From an uncultured Coprococcus sp. (GTDB lineage: Bacteria; Bacillota; Clostridia; Lachnospirales; Lachnospiraceae): DNA of 16,129 nucleotides. Within the stretch, counting starts at the first letter, position 1; every line of letters starts with the position of its first letter. The position numbers were made by a program, and so were the translations under genes. Under the pieces are notes generated by a model. It ran no database searches. It saw nothing but the letters and a program-made list of their open reading frames with translations, and had not been told where the DNA came from. Positions 7,228 to 14,248 of this stretch are shown here, piece by piece. The stretch spans positions 1 through 16,129 of the forward strand of contig USSH01000025.1 of NCBI GenBank assembly GCA_900557435.1, written 5' to 3'.

Positions 7228-8019
7228 ATGGAAAATCCAATGGGAAATTCAATGGAAACAATATTAAAGATTGATAACATTGAGAAATATTATGGAAACA
7301 AATCCAATATGACAAAGGCCATAGATGGAATATCATTCGATGTGGAGGCAGGAGAGTTCGTCGCTATCATGGGTGCATCGGGAAGCGGTAAGACGACACT
7401 GCTTAACTGCGTTTCAACTATAGATAAGGTTAGCAGCGGTCACATCTATGTGGGTGGCAAGGATATCACAACCCTAAAAGGCAACAAGCTTAACGAGTTT
7501 AGGAGAGAGGAGCTTGGATTTATATTTCAGGATTTCAATCTTCTTGACACACTCACAGCGTATGAGAATGTCGCACTGGCACTCTCCATACAGAATGTTC
7601 CTGCAAAGCAGATAGATGCGAAGGTAAGGACCGTTGCAAAGGAGCTTGAGATCGAGAGTGTTCTGAAGAAGTATCCGTATCAGATGTCGGGCGGTCAGAA
7701 ACAGAGAGTAGCATCTGCAAGAGCAATCATCACTGATCCAAAGCTTGTGCTTGCAGATGAGCCCACGGGAGCACTCGATTCCAAGTCGGCAAAGCTGTTG
7801 CTTGAGAGACTTAAGCATCTGAATGAGGATCTCATGACAACGATACTTATGGTAACACACGATTCATTTACAGCCAGCTATGCAGGCAGGATTCTTTTCA
7901 TCAAGGATGGCAAGGTGTTCCACGAGCTCAGAAGAGGAGGAGATACCAGAAAAGAGTTCTTCAATAAGATCATAGATGTCGTGACACTGCTTGGAGGTGA
8001 TCTGAATGACGCTCTTTAA
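7228..8019 (+). CDS. Bce-type ABC transporter ATPase (BceA-like)
   Basis: This is the nucleotide-binding subunit of a peptide-resistance and sensing transporter. Its 263 residues hold Walker A GASGSGKTT at 49-57, Q-loop FQDFN at 100-104 followed by the LLDTLTAYENVALALS stretch characteristic of BceA-like ATPases, signature MSGGQKQR at 153-160, Walker B LVLADEPTGALD at 173-184, and the switch histidine H211 in MVTHD. The start has a strong GAGGAGG site 7 bases upstream. The end overlaps the permease start by 14 bases, and the permease ribosome site (GGAGGTGA at 7993-8000) lies inside this gene, so the subunits are translationally coupled. The last 25 residues after the core are family-typical. 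Likely induced through the operator at 7109-7122 by the regulator and kinase encoded just upstream. Confidence 0.95.
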   Translation: MENPMGNSMETILKIDNIEKYYGNKSNMTKAIDGISFDVEAGEFVAIMGASGSGKTTLLNCVSTIDKVSSGHIYVGGKDITTLKGNKLNEFRREELGFIFQDFNLLDTLTAYENVALALSIQNVPAKQIDAKVRTVAKELEIESVLKKYPYQMSGGQKQRVASARAIITDPKLVLADEPTGALDSKSAKLLLERLKHLNEDLMTTILMVTHDSFTASYAGRILFIKDGKVFHELRRGGDTRKEFFNKIIDVVTLLGGDLNDAL

Positions 8020-10096
8020 GCTTTCCGTATCAAATATGAAGAAGAGTATAAAGGACTATGCCATATATTTCTTCACTTTGGTACTCGGTGTTGCAATCTT
8101 CTATGTGTTCAATGTCATAGAGACGCAGACCGCCATGCTCCGGATATCGGCTGACACAAGACAGGTCGTGCAGCTCATGAGCAAGATGATCGCGGGTGTC
8201 AGTGTGTTCATCGCATTTGTGCTCGGATTCCTCATCATATATGCAAGCCGTTTCCTGATGAAGAGGCGCAACAAAGAATTTGGTCTGTACCTCATCCTTG
8301 GAATGGGAAAACGCAAGGTGTCCATAATGCTTTTCATCGAGACACTTATCATCGGACTTGTATCACTTGTGGTAGGACTTCTTGCCGGAATAGGAATCTC
8401 ACAGATAACAAGTGTACTTGTTGCAAACATGTTCGATGCAGATATGTCATCATACAGCTTTGTGTTCTCTGGCAGCGCATTTGCCAAGACTTGTCTGTAT
8501 TTTGCAATCATATATGTGGTGGTTATAATCTTCAACACATTTATCATCAGCAAATGTAAGCTCATCGACCTTTTCCAGAATGGAAGAAAATCTGAGAATG
8601 TCAAGATCAAAAATCCATGGGTATCAGTTATCGTGTTCCTGATATCAGTTGTATCACTTGGATATGCTTATCATGCGGTAATTACCGATATAAATGACAT
8701 GTACATGAACGATCTCTACAAGTGGATCGTGATCGGATGTGTTGCAACAGTGCTTTTCTTCTGGTCAGTATCCGGAATGCTCTTCAGGATCGTGTCATCC
8801 ATGAAGAATGTGTATTACAAGGGACTCAATTCATTTGTCGTGAGACAGATGAGCAGCCGTGTAAATACAAATGTACTTTCAATATCAGTCATCTGTCTGA
8901 TGCTTTTTGTGACAATATGCGTGCTTTCATCAGCGCTTGCAGTGAAGAATTCCTTAAATGAGGGCATTGCAAAGTACGCAAGAGCGGATGTGTGTATATC
9001 AAAGACCCAGAGCGGTGATTCAATCTATTATGATGAAGACGAGATGGGTAATGACAGCGAGACAAATGATCTTTTGAAGAAACTTGAAGTTACTGATGGA
9101 AAGAGCATAGAGGACGTATATAGTGAAAATAATATAGATCTCGGAACATACTTTTCAGATTATGTTGACGTACACACGTATACATGTCCTACACTTACTA
9201 TCAGAAACTATCTGGGAGATGAGGCTCTCATGGATTCTTTTGGAATAGATGTAAACGCTTGGTCTGGATTTGATGGAACGGAGGAGATCATATCACAGTC
9301 CGACTACAACAAGATTGCAAAGCTTTATGACAATGCTGAGCTCCAGCTTGACGATGACGAATATGCCATCCTGGCAAATTATAGAATATTCGTGAAGATT
9401 CGTGACGAGAGACTTCAGGAGGGCAAAGAGATAGAGGTATATGGCAACAAGCTTAAGCCGGTTATCTCATACTGTATAGACGGAGATATAGAGCTTGCCA
9501 CACAGCCGGTCAATACAGGCGTGTTTATCGTGCCGGATTCAGCCGTTGAAGGTGCACAGTTTGCAAAGGAATATTTCATCGGAAAGTATGCCGATCAGGA
9601 CAGGGATGTCATACAGGATAGTGATACGATCATAAGGAATGTATCAAAGAAGGATGAACTCGGCGGACTTATCACAGTAAATACTAAGGACAGCGTGAAA
9701 GCAGCCAGCGTGGGAGTAGGAGCCATCGCATCATTTATAGGCATGTATATCGGACTTATATTCCTTATATCTGGAGCAGCCATCCTTGCACTCAAGGAGC
9801 TCTCAGAGAGCACAGACAATATAGAGAGATATAAGATGCTCAGAAAGCTTGGCGTGGATCAGAACATGATCAACAAGGCTCTTTTCTCACAGATGGGACT
9901 ATTCTTCGTATTCCCACTTGCTCTCGCCATAGTCCATTCGATATTTGGAATGATGGTCAGCATAAAGATTCTTGATACTATGGGAGCGTATGATATAGCA
10001 GGTGCTATCGGAATCACAGCAGCTATCGTGGTGATCATATATGGTGGATATTTCCTTATAACGTATCTGTGCAGCAGGAAGATTATCAGTGAGTAA
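8006..10096 (+). CDS. Bce-type ABC transporter permease (BceB-like)
   Basis: This 696-residue permease has the signature plan of BceB: seven membrane helices in the first ~315 residues (near 18-38, 62-82, 110-133, 160-180, 205-222, 240-258 and 288-312), a large external domain of about 260 residues, then three helices in the last ~125 residues. The external domain is acidic (for example QLDDDEYA) and is the part thought to define ligand recognition in this family. FtsX-like coupling sequences are seen in NKEFGLYLILGMGKRKV (89-105) and in IERYKMLRKLGVDQNMI near the C-terminus. It should bind and dislodge cell-wall-targeting peptides such as bacitracin or lantibiotics from lipid II intermediates and signal to the two-membrane-helix kinase upstream. 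The exact drug cannot be read from sequence. Confidence 0.93.
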   Translation: MTLFKLSVSNMKKSIKDYAIYFFTLVLGVAIFYVFNVIETQTAMLRISADTRQVVQLMSKMIAGVSVFIAFVLGFLIIYASRFLMKRRNKEFGLYLILGMGKRKVSIMLFIETLIIGLVSLVVGLLAGIGISQITSVLVANMFDADMSSYSFVFSGSAFAKTCLYFAIIYVVVIIFNTFIISKCKLIDLFQNGRKSENVKIKNPWVSVIVFLISVVSLGYAYHAVITDINDMYMNDLYKWIVIGCVATVLFFWSVSGMLFRIVSSMKNVYYKGLNSFVVRQMSSRVNTNVLSISVICLMLFVTICVLSSALAVKNSLNEGIAKYARADVCISKTQSGDSIYYDEDEMGNDSETNDLLKKLEVTDGKSIEDVYSENNIDLGTYFSDYVDVHTYTCPTLTIRNYLGDEALMDSFGIDVNAWSGFDGTEEIISQSDYNKIAKLYDNAELQLDDDEYAILANYRIFVKIRDERLQEGKEIEVYGNKLKPVISYCIDGDIELATQPVNTGVFIVPDSAVEGAQFAKEYFIGKYADQDRDVIQDSDTIIRNVSKKDELGGLITVNTKDSVKAASVGVGAIASFIGMYIGLIFLISGAAILALKELSESTDNIERYKMLRKLGVDQNMINKALFSQMGLFFVFPLALAIVHSIFGMMVSIKILDTMGAYDIAGAIGITAAIVVIIYGGYFLITYLCSRKIISE

Positions 10097-10165
10097 GGGA
10101 AATGAAAATATCCTTGCAAAAGAGCAAAAGTATGATAAAATTAAACTAAATATAAGAATTTTGTA

Positions 10166-10171
10166 TATAAT
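10166..10171 (+). promoter_or_regulatory. Candidate -10 box of the type III antitoxin RNA promoter
   Basis: A perfect TATAAT stands 20 bases before the first antitoxin repeat, in a very AT-rich segment. The -35 match is poor (TTAAAC at 10141-10146, 19-base spacer). Transcription would start near 10178, just ahead of the repeats. Confidence 0.5.
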
Positions 10172-10190
10172 AAATATATAGGATCTTATG

Positions 10191-10265
10191 GGAGAGCTCC
10201 TGCCTTTAAGTGGAGGGTTTAACAACAGGAGAGCTCCTGCCGTTTAAGTGGAGGGTTTAACAACA
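10191..10265 (+). ncRNA. toxI: Type III antitoxin RNA (ToxI-like), two tandem repeats
   Basis: Two head-to-tail repeats, 10191-10227 (37 nt) and 10228-10265 (38 nt), are identical except for one extra G in the second copy. Tandem repeats of about 35-37 nt, followed by a terminator and then a ToxN-like gene, are the diagnostic layout of ToxIN/AbiQ type III systems, in which the toxin cuts the RNA into units that fold as pseudoknots and inhibit it. Each unit can form an H-type pseudoknot: a short GG/CC stem around the loop, whose CUCC pairs with the downstream GGAG. The central UUUAAGUG is, as I recall it, also present in Pectobacterium ToxI. The A-rich AACAACA at each unit end fits the expected cutting sites. 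Two repeats is at the low end of the known range. Confidence 0.85.
10191..10265 (+). repeat. Direct tandem repeat, 2 copies of 37/38 bases
   Basis: The copies begin GGAGAGCTCC and end TTTAACAACA with no spacer between them. They are the DNA form of the antitoxin RNA. Confidence 0.95.
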
Positions 10266-10267
10266 AA

Positions 10268-10297
10268 GAGAGACATCTTCGGATGTCTCTTATTTTT
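10268..10297 (+). terminator. Terminator between antitoxin RNA and toxin gene
   Basis: A 9-10-bp stem (10268-10277 with 10282-10291) is closed by a C(UUCG)G tetraloop and followed by TTATTTTT. In ToxIN loci this leaky terminator sets the excess of antitoxin RNA over toxin mRNA. It lies 18 bases before the toxin start. Confidence 0.9.
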
Positions 10298-10314
10298 CAT
10301 ATGAAAGGAAGTAT

Positions 10315-10872
10315 ATGAAGTTATACAGTGTTGCGGATGAGTATATAAAATACATAAGAAAGTCATTTCCAAGAGTATACTCAAACAAGGAAACTGAACG
10401 TGTTCATACAAGAAAATATGTGGGGGTGGTAATAGAGATTAATGGATACAAATATTATATTCCCCTTTCATCACCAAAAGAACAACACGATTATATAATT
10501 ATTGATGGAAAGAAATGCATAAGAAAAGATTCATTGATTGTTATGAGAATAGTTTCAAAAAAGGAAGATAAATCTGAGCTAAAGGGTACTTTGCAAATTG
10601 GAACAATGATACCAGTTCCAGATGAGGCGTTAGAGCTGTATGACGCTGACGGAGAAAAAGATCAAGCATATAAGGATCTTGTTAATGAGGAATTGATATA
10701 TATTCGTAAAAATGAGTCTAAGATAATAAAGAACGCAAAAGTGCTATATAGTAAGCGAAAAAATGGGGATACCAGCAAAATGATAACTAATTGTTTGGAC
10801 TTTATTGCAATTGAAAAGCAATGTGATAAATGGATACATAAGCATGAGACAGATTGGAGGAAGTCACAATGA
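10315..10872 (+). CDS. toxN: Type III toxin-antitoxin endoribonuclease (ToxN/AbiQ family)
   Basis: This is a sequence-preferring endoribonuclease toxin, held inactive by the upstream antitoxin RNA and known in other hosts for abortive infection against phages. Family features visible in the 185 residues are MKLYSVADEYIKYIRK (ToxN starts MKFYTISSKYIKYLK), GVVIEINGYKYYIPLSSPK at 37-55 with S52, S53 and K55 at the positions of the ToxN active-site Thr52, Ser53 and Lys55, MIPVPDEALELYD at 98-110, then YKDLVNEELIYIRKNESKI and the C-terminal NCLDFIAIEKQCDKW. It is slightly longer than Pectobacterium ToxN (about 170 aa). AAAGGAAG precedes the ATG. The gene looks markedly more AT-rich than its neighbours, consistent with horizontal acquisition. 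The stop overlaps the next start (ATGA). It resembles ToxN more than the CptN or TenpN branches, although that needs a tree. Confidence 0.88.
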   Translation: MKLYSVADEYIKYIRKSFPRVYSNKETERVHTRKYVGVVIEINGYKYYIPLSSPKEQHDYIIIDGKKCIRKDSLIVMRIVSKKEDKSELKGTLQIGTMIPVPDEALELYDADGEKDQAYKDLVNEELIYIRKNESKIIKNAKVLYSKRKNGDTSKMITNCLDFIAIEKQCDKWIHKHETDWRKSQ

Positions 10873-11264
10873 ACAAACATGTAGAAAAAGCTATGGAGAT
10901 AAGAAACGAGACCCCGATGGTCAACAACTGTGCGCAGACCATTCTGCGGGCTTACGCGGACGAGCTCGGAATAACAGGAGATATGGCGGCAAAGCTCAGT
11001 GCTAATTTCGGTGGTGGCATGAAATGTGGTTCAACCTGCGGTGCGATCACAGGAGGACTTATGGTACTTGGCGCTCTGGGCGTTGAGAATCCATACGTGA
11101 TAAATCAGTTCAGGCGCAGGATAGCAGATAACCACAACGGCATGACCGATTGTACCGATCTGTTAAAGGCAAATGCCCAAAAGGGCGGAATCAAGAAAGT
11201 GCACTGCGACGGCATGATAAGAGAGGCTATAGAGCTGATAGATGAGCTGGTGAAGAGTGAATAA
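10869..11264 (+). CDS. C_GCAxxG_C_C family (probable redox) protein
   Basis: The 131-residue protein carries the cysteine pattern of the C_GCAxxG_C_C family: Cys21 in NNCAQTI, the GGGMKCGSTCGAITGG motif at 48-63 with Cys53 and Cys57, Cys95 in MTDC and Cys113 in VHCDG. The family is widespread in anaerobes and is thought to have redox or metal functions; the reaction is not established. I start it at ATG 10869, which overlaps the toxin stop as ATGA and has GGAGG eight bases upstream at 10856-10860, inside the toxin gene. It is therefore probably co-transcribed and translationally coupled with the toxin, which is not a usual partner. Base composition looks host-like, unlike the toxin, so the TA locus may have landed in front of a resident gene. 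Confidence 0.88.
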   Translation: MNKHVEKAMEIRNETPMVNNCAQTILRAYADELGITGDMAAKLSANFGGGMKCGSTCGAITGGLMVLGALGVENPYVINQFRRRIADNHNGMTDCTDLLKANAQKGGIKKVHCDGMIREAIELIDELVKSE

Positions 11265-11333
11265 ATATAACAAGAACAATGTGTTTACCTATCCTGGAGA
11301 AAAAAGGAATTCTAGAATGGAGGATGCAAGTAA

Positions 11334-11786
11334 ATGAAAATAGACTACAGAAGACTTACAGAAAATGAACTTGATACATTTATAAATATGAGAATAAATC
11401 AGCTCAGGGAAGAGGGCGCAAAAGAGGATATAGACATGGCGCCAGCACTTAAGGATTATTATACCCGTCATATGGCAGATGGGACATTTGTATCATGGCT
11501 GGCTTTTGATGGTGATGATATTATAGGGACAAGCGGCATGTCATTTGTGGAGAAACCGCCATATTTTGGATGCCCAAGTGGAAGAATTGGGTTGCTCTCC
11601 AGTATGTTTACCAACCCTAACTATAGAAGGAGGGGGATAGCAAAGGAACTGTTATCCCGCGTTGTAAATGATGCAAGGGATTATGGGTGTGGAACTATAC
11701 AGATCACGGCATCTGACATGGGCGTTAAATTGTATACGGATTTCGGATTTGTTCATAATGATAATTTCATGCAGTATAAGCTGTAG
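11334..11786 (+). CDS. GNAT-family N-acetyltransferase
   Basis: This is a single-domain acetyl-CoA-dependent acetyltransferase of 150 residues. The acetyl-CoA pyrophosphate-binding loop is YRRRGIAKELL at 97-107 (R/Q-x-x-G-x-A/G pattern), preceded by a beta strand IGLLSSMFTNP and followed by the family's C-terminal GVKLYTDFGFVHNDNFMQYKL, the usual LYxxxGF signature. GGAGG at 11319-11323 lies 10 bases before ATG 11334. The acceptor substrate cannot be deduced; many relatives modify small amines or antibiotics. It ends directly before a relic of another acetyltransferase and may be transcribed with the gene 69 bases upstream. Confidence 0.9.
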   Translation: MKIDYRRLTENELDTFINMRINQLREEGAKEDIDMAPALKDYYTRHMADGTFVSWLAFDGDDIIGTSGMSFVEKPPYFGCPSGRIGLLSSMFTNPNYRRRGIAKELLSRVVNDARDYGCGTIQITASDMGVKLYTDFGFVHNDNFMQYKL

Positions 11787-11789
11787 TAT

Positions 11790-11913
11790 ATATGATGATA
11801 GAGCAAAGTTACATTTTGAGATTGCCCTGCCTATCACAGTGGGAGATAACGTCTGGATCGGAGCGAATGTTTCAGTGCTGCCGGGAGTTACTTATCTTAG
11901 GGCGAAGTTATAA
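11790..11913 (+). pseudogene. 3' relic of a hexapeptide-repeat sugar O-acetyltransferase (maltose/galactoside type)
   Basis: From about 11790 the frame reads YDDRAKLHFEIALPITVGDN and then VWIGANVSVLPGVTYLRAKL before a stop at 11911-11913. The PITVGDNVWIGANVSVLPGVT core is the left-handed beta-helix hexapeptide repeat of maltose or galactoside O-acetyltransferases (LacA/Maa family). Those enzymes are about 180-200 residues with this motif around residue 130-150, so the N-terminal two thirds and the C-terminal end are missing. The frame can be extended upstream only through the GNAT gene in another register, where it makes no sense. No start codon with a ribosome site exists, so I regard it as a degraded remnant, not a gene. 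Confidence 0.7.
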
Positions 11914-11923
11914 GTAATTAGTA

Positions 11924-11951
11924 TTGACACAGCAATAAACTCCTTTATAAT
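11924..11951 (+). promoter_or_regulatory. Consensus sigma-A promoter of the lipoprotein gene
   Basis: TTGACA at 11924-11929 and TATAAT at 11946-11951 are both perfect matches with a 16-base spacer. It is the best promoter in the window. The -10 box and the predicted start (about 11958) lie inside the palindrome described next, so a bound repressor would block it. A promoter this strong is expected where tight repression exists. Confidence 0.85.
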
Positions 11952-11988
11952 AAATATTACAAATGTAATATTTATTATAAAGGAGTTT
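11937..11988. promoter_or_regulatory. Putative BlaI/MecI operator within a 25-bp-arm perfect palindrome
   Basis: Two perfectly complementary 25-base arms (11937-11961 and 11964-11988) flank a 2-base centre. The core TATTACA AA TGTAATA has the TACA-N2-TGTA dyad recognised by BlaI/MecI repressors. It covers the -10 box and the ribosome site AAGGAG (11980-11985) of the lipoprotein gene. The genes for a BlaI-like repressor and BlaR1 sensor lie at the other end of this region. Confidence 0.75.
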
Positions 11989-11992
11989 TAAT

Positions 11993-14248
11993 ATGATGAA
12001 CTTATATTTTTTTATCTTGAAATACTACATATGTAATATATATAAGAAGTTATATTGTATGCTACTTTTGGTTGGAATAGCCATATTGTTATGTGGTTGT
12101 TCCAATAAAAATGCAGTGACAGACGCAGAGCGGACAGTTGTTGATTTTAGTATATCTGATGAAAATCAGTTTATTGCAGATTTGGATGATATATATTCAT
12201 CCTGTCAGGATATGAAACGCAAGACCGAGGAAGAAAAACTGAATCAGACTAGGACCGTAATAGAATCGATGGGAAGTAAGGGGTACATAGCTGTGGATGT
12301 GGCGAATCAGATCAATATGGCAAATGCAGAGAATGCTGAGATGTTTTTATCAGAGGTGGCTGAAAACAGAGATGTGGGATGTACCATACTGCAGGTCATG
12401 TATGATAAGTCTTTTGTAAGGTTTGATTTTAAATCAGGCGGTAATAATGTGATGATAACCAGGCGATTCTATGTGTGGGAGAATAACTGTTTTGTTGAGA
12501 AAAATGAAGAAAACTATAAGGCCTATACATGGAAATACACAGACGGATATCTATTTTTTGAGAGGTACAGGATGGGAGGATATGACGGAGATTCTGCGTA
12601 TACGGCATTACGAGTTGAGCCTCTGGATGAGAAGTTAAGGGTACTTAACAGAAAGTATATCAAGACGATTGGATATGATTCGAATAATTTATTTACCACA
12701 AACTGGGATGAATCAGATATGAACAGAATAAATTATTATGATATCTATGAGGCACTTTACAAAATGAAATATGGTATGTCCAGTCCATATTCGGACGAGG
12801 GGGTTACATATATGATAGAAGGAAAGTTATACGAGAAGGTGTTTCAGGAGTATTTGCCTGTGTCTACAGATGTACTTCAGCATGTCAATGTGTATGATGT
12901 GTCCAGACAAATGTATCAGTACAGAACGAGGGGGATGTTTGATCACAGTGTAACACCATTGGTTCCATTTCCAGAGGTAGTGGATGCTGAGTATAATGCT
13001 GACGGAACAATAACCCTCATAGTAAATGCTGTTTCGGAGAAGGATGAGAGTGGCAGATTATTTACACATAAAGTTACAATAAAGGAGAAAGAAAATGATG
13101 GATTTGAGTATGTGTCAAATGACGTTCTGACGATGAACAAAGAGGGGATATATTGGTATAGAGAAAGGCTTTCTGATAAAGAGTGGCAGGAGTACTACGG
13201 AGATAAGACCATCACAATAAATCAGAATGGAAATGTTGTTGATGATAGTCTGTTATCCGATGACGAAATGGAAAATGTTAAAGTAGATATAATGGGAATC
13301 TTACAGTCAGATGTCATAAGAAAGTTGTACGATGATGAAGATATTTCAGATAATAGTGATTTAATATATGACGCAGTTGATATTTTGGGAAGCAGTGGAC
13401 TGATATGTTTTTCTGATGATACCAATATGTATAATTATCAGCTATTTCAGTCTTTTTATAGAAATTATACAGAGGGTGGAGAGCGTGATTACATTTGCGT
13501 ATATAGGGTAAACAGGGATGCAAGCGTGACGGAGATGACATTTGCGTATGATGACAGCCGGATACAGATGATTTTCAACACAGCAAAATACGAGAATCGT
13601 GACTGGAAGTTTATAGCGTCTGGCATACGGGATTTAAAAGATATGAAACTTACAGAAAAAGGCTACTTTATATATACATACTCAAATATAATAGCTCATG
13701 GTGGGCTGAAGGAGTATTTCAGAGTCAGTCCGTTGACGGATGAATGCAGGAAACTGACAAGAAAATATGTGTATGGGCTTAGTTATGTGAATTACAATAT
13801 GCTTGTTATCGATTGGGATGAGTCAAATGCATCTGATATACTTGTGCCGTGTATGTTTGATGATTTATACAGACTGTACGCTGGTGAAAATCTGAAACCT
13901 GATGGTGGATGGATAGATGCAGACAAATATGAGTCTGTTATGTTGTCAATGTTCCCTGTCACTGTGACGGAGCTGAGGGATAAATGTGATTACAATCCAG
14001 AAAAAGATTCGTACAGATACCATGTCATCCTTGGAAAACAGTACCCACCATTCGGAGAGGTTGTGGACTATACCTACAACGATGATGGAACTGTTTCGCT
14101 TATTGTTGATGCGGTGTGGGCTGACAAGGGATCGGACATTGCATTTAGAAATACACTTACAGTAAAACCGGAAGATGATGGTACTTTCAAATATATGTCA
14201 AATCATATAGAGAAGATGGAATGTGACATACCGGTTTATTCTGACTGA
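11993..14248 (+). CDS. Large lipoprotein with internal duplication, unknown function (candidate BlaI/BlaR1 target)
   Basis: I do not recognise the family with confidence. The 751 residues begin with a charged n-region and a hydrophobic stretch (about 21-34) ending in the lipobox LCGC, so Cys36 should be lipidated and the rest lie outside the membrane. The mature part is a tandem duplication of roughly 330-350 residues offset by about 365: VEPLDEKLRVLNRKYIKTIG (208-227) resembles VSPLTDECRKLTRKYVYGLS (578-597), NWDESD (237-242) resembles DWDESN (607-612), and EVVDAEYNADGTITLIVNAV (328-347) resembles EVVDYTYNDDGTVSLIVDAV (689-708). It is acidic, rich in Tyr and Asp, and lacks the beta-lactamase SxxK/KTG motifs. 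AAGGAG lies 7 bases before ATG 11993; ATG 11996 is an alternative. The 3' end overlaps the convergent blaR1 stop by 13 bases. Context suggests a cell-wall-stress or beta-lactam-inducible surface protein. Confidence 0.85.
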   Translation: MMNLYFFILKYYICNIYKKLYCMLLLVGIAILLCGCSNKNAVTDAERTVVDFSISDENQFIADLDDIYSSCQDMKRKTEEEKLNQTRTVIESMGSKGYIAVDVANQINMANAENAEMFLSEVAENRDVGCTILQVMYDKSFVRFDFKSGGNNVMITRRFYVWENNCFVEKNEENYKAYTWKYTDGYLFFERYRMGGYDGDSAYTALRVEPLDEKLRVLNRKYIKTIGYDSNNLFTTNWDESDMNRINYYDIYEALYKMKYGMSSPYSDEGVTYMIEGKLYEKVFQEYLPVSTDVLQHVNVYDVSRQMYQYRTRGMFDHSVTPLVPFPEVVDAEYNADGTITLIVNAVSEKDESGRLFTHKVTIKEKENDGFEYVSNDVLTMNKEGIYWYRERLSDKEWQEYYGDKTITINQNGNVVDDSLLSDDEMENVKVDIMGILQSDVIRKLYDDEDISDNSDLIYDAVDILGSSGLICFSDDTNMYNYQLFQSFYRNYTEGGERDYICVYRVNRDASVTEMTFAYDDSRIQMIFNTAKYENRDWKFIASGIRDLKDMKLTEKGYFIYTYSNIIAHGGLKEYFRVSPLTDECRKLTRKYVYGLSYVNYNMLVIDWDESNASDILVPCMFDDLYRLYAGENLKPDGGWIDADKYESVMLSMFPVTVTELRDKCDYNPEKDSYRYHVILGKQYPPFGEVVDYTYNDDGTVSLIVDAVWADKGSDIAFRNTLTVKPEDDGTFKYMSNHIEKMECDIPVYSD

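Noticed and set aside
8101..8610. Minus-strand 169-codon frame inside the BceB-like gene
   Set aside because: It is antisense to an unmistakable membrane permease, has no ribosome site and no recognisable domain.
10191..10265. Two near-identical direct repeats considered as a tiny CRISPR array
   Set aside because: The copies abut with no spacer and are followed by a terminator and a ToxN-like gene, which fits a type III antitoxin RNA.
10315..10872. Toxin considered as an AbiEii, HicA or RelE type toxin
   Set aside because: The PLSSPK segment, the N-terminal MKLYSVADEYIKYI and the upstream tandem repeats fit ToxN/AbiQ specifically.
11668..11913. 81-residue frame as a real gene
   Set aside because: Its first half overlaps the GNAT gene in another register and has no family-like sequence; only the 3' half is meaningful, as an acetyltransferase relic.
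11993..14248. Lipoprotein considered as a beta-lactamase or penicillin-binding protein
   Set aside because: No SxxK, SxN or KTG set is present in plausible order and the sequence is a diverged tandem duplication.
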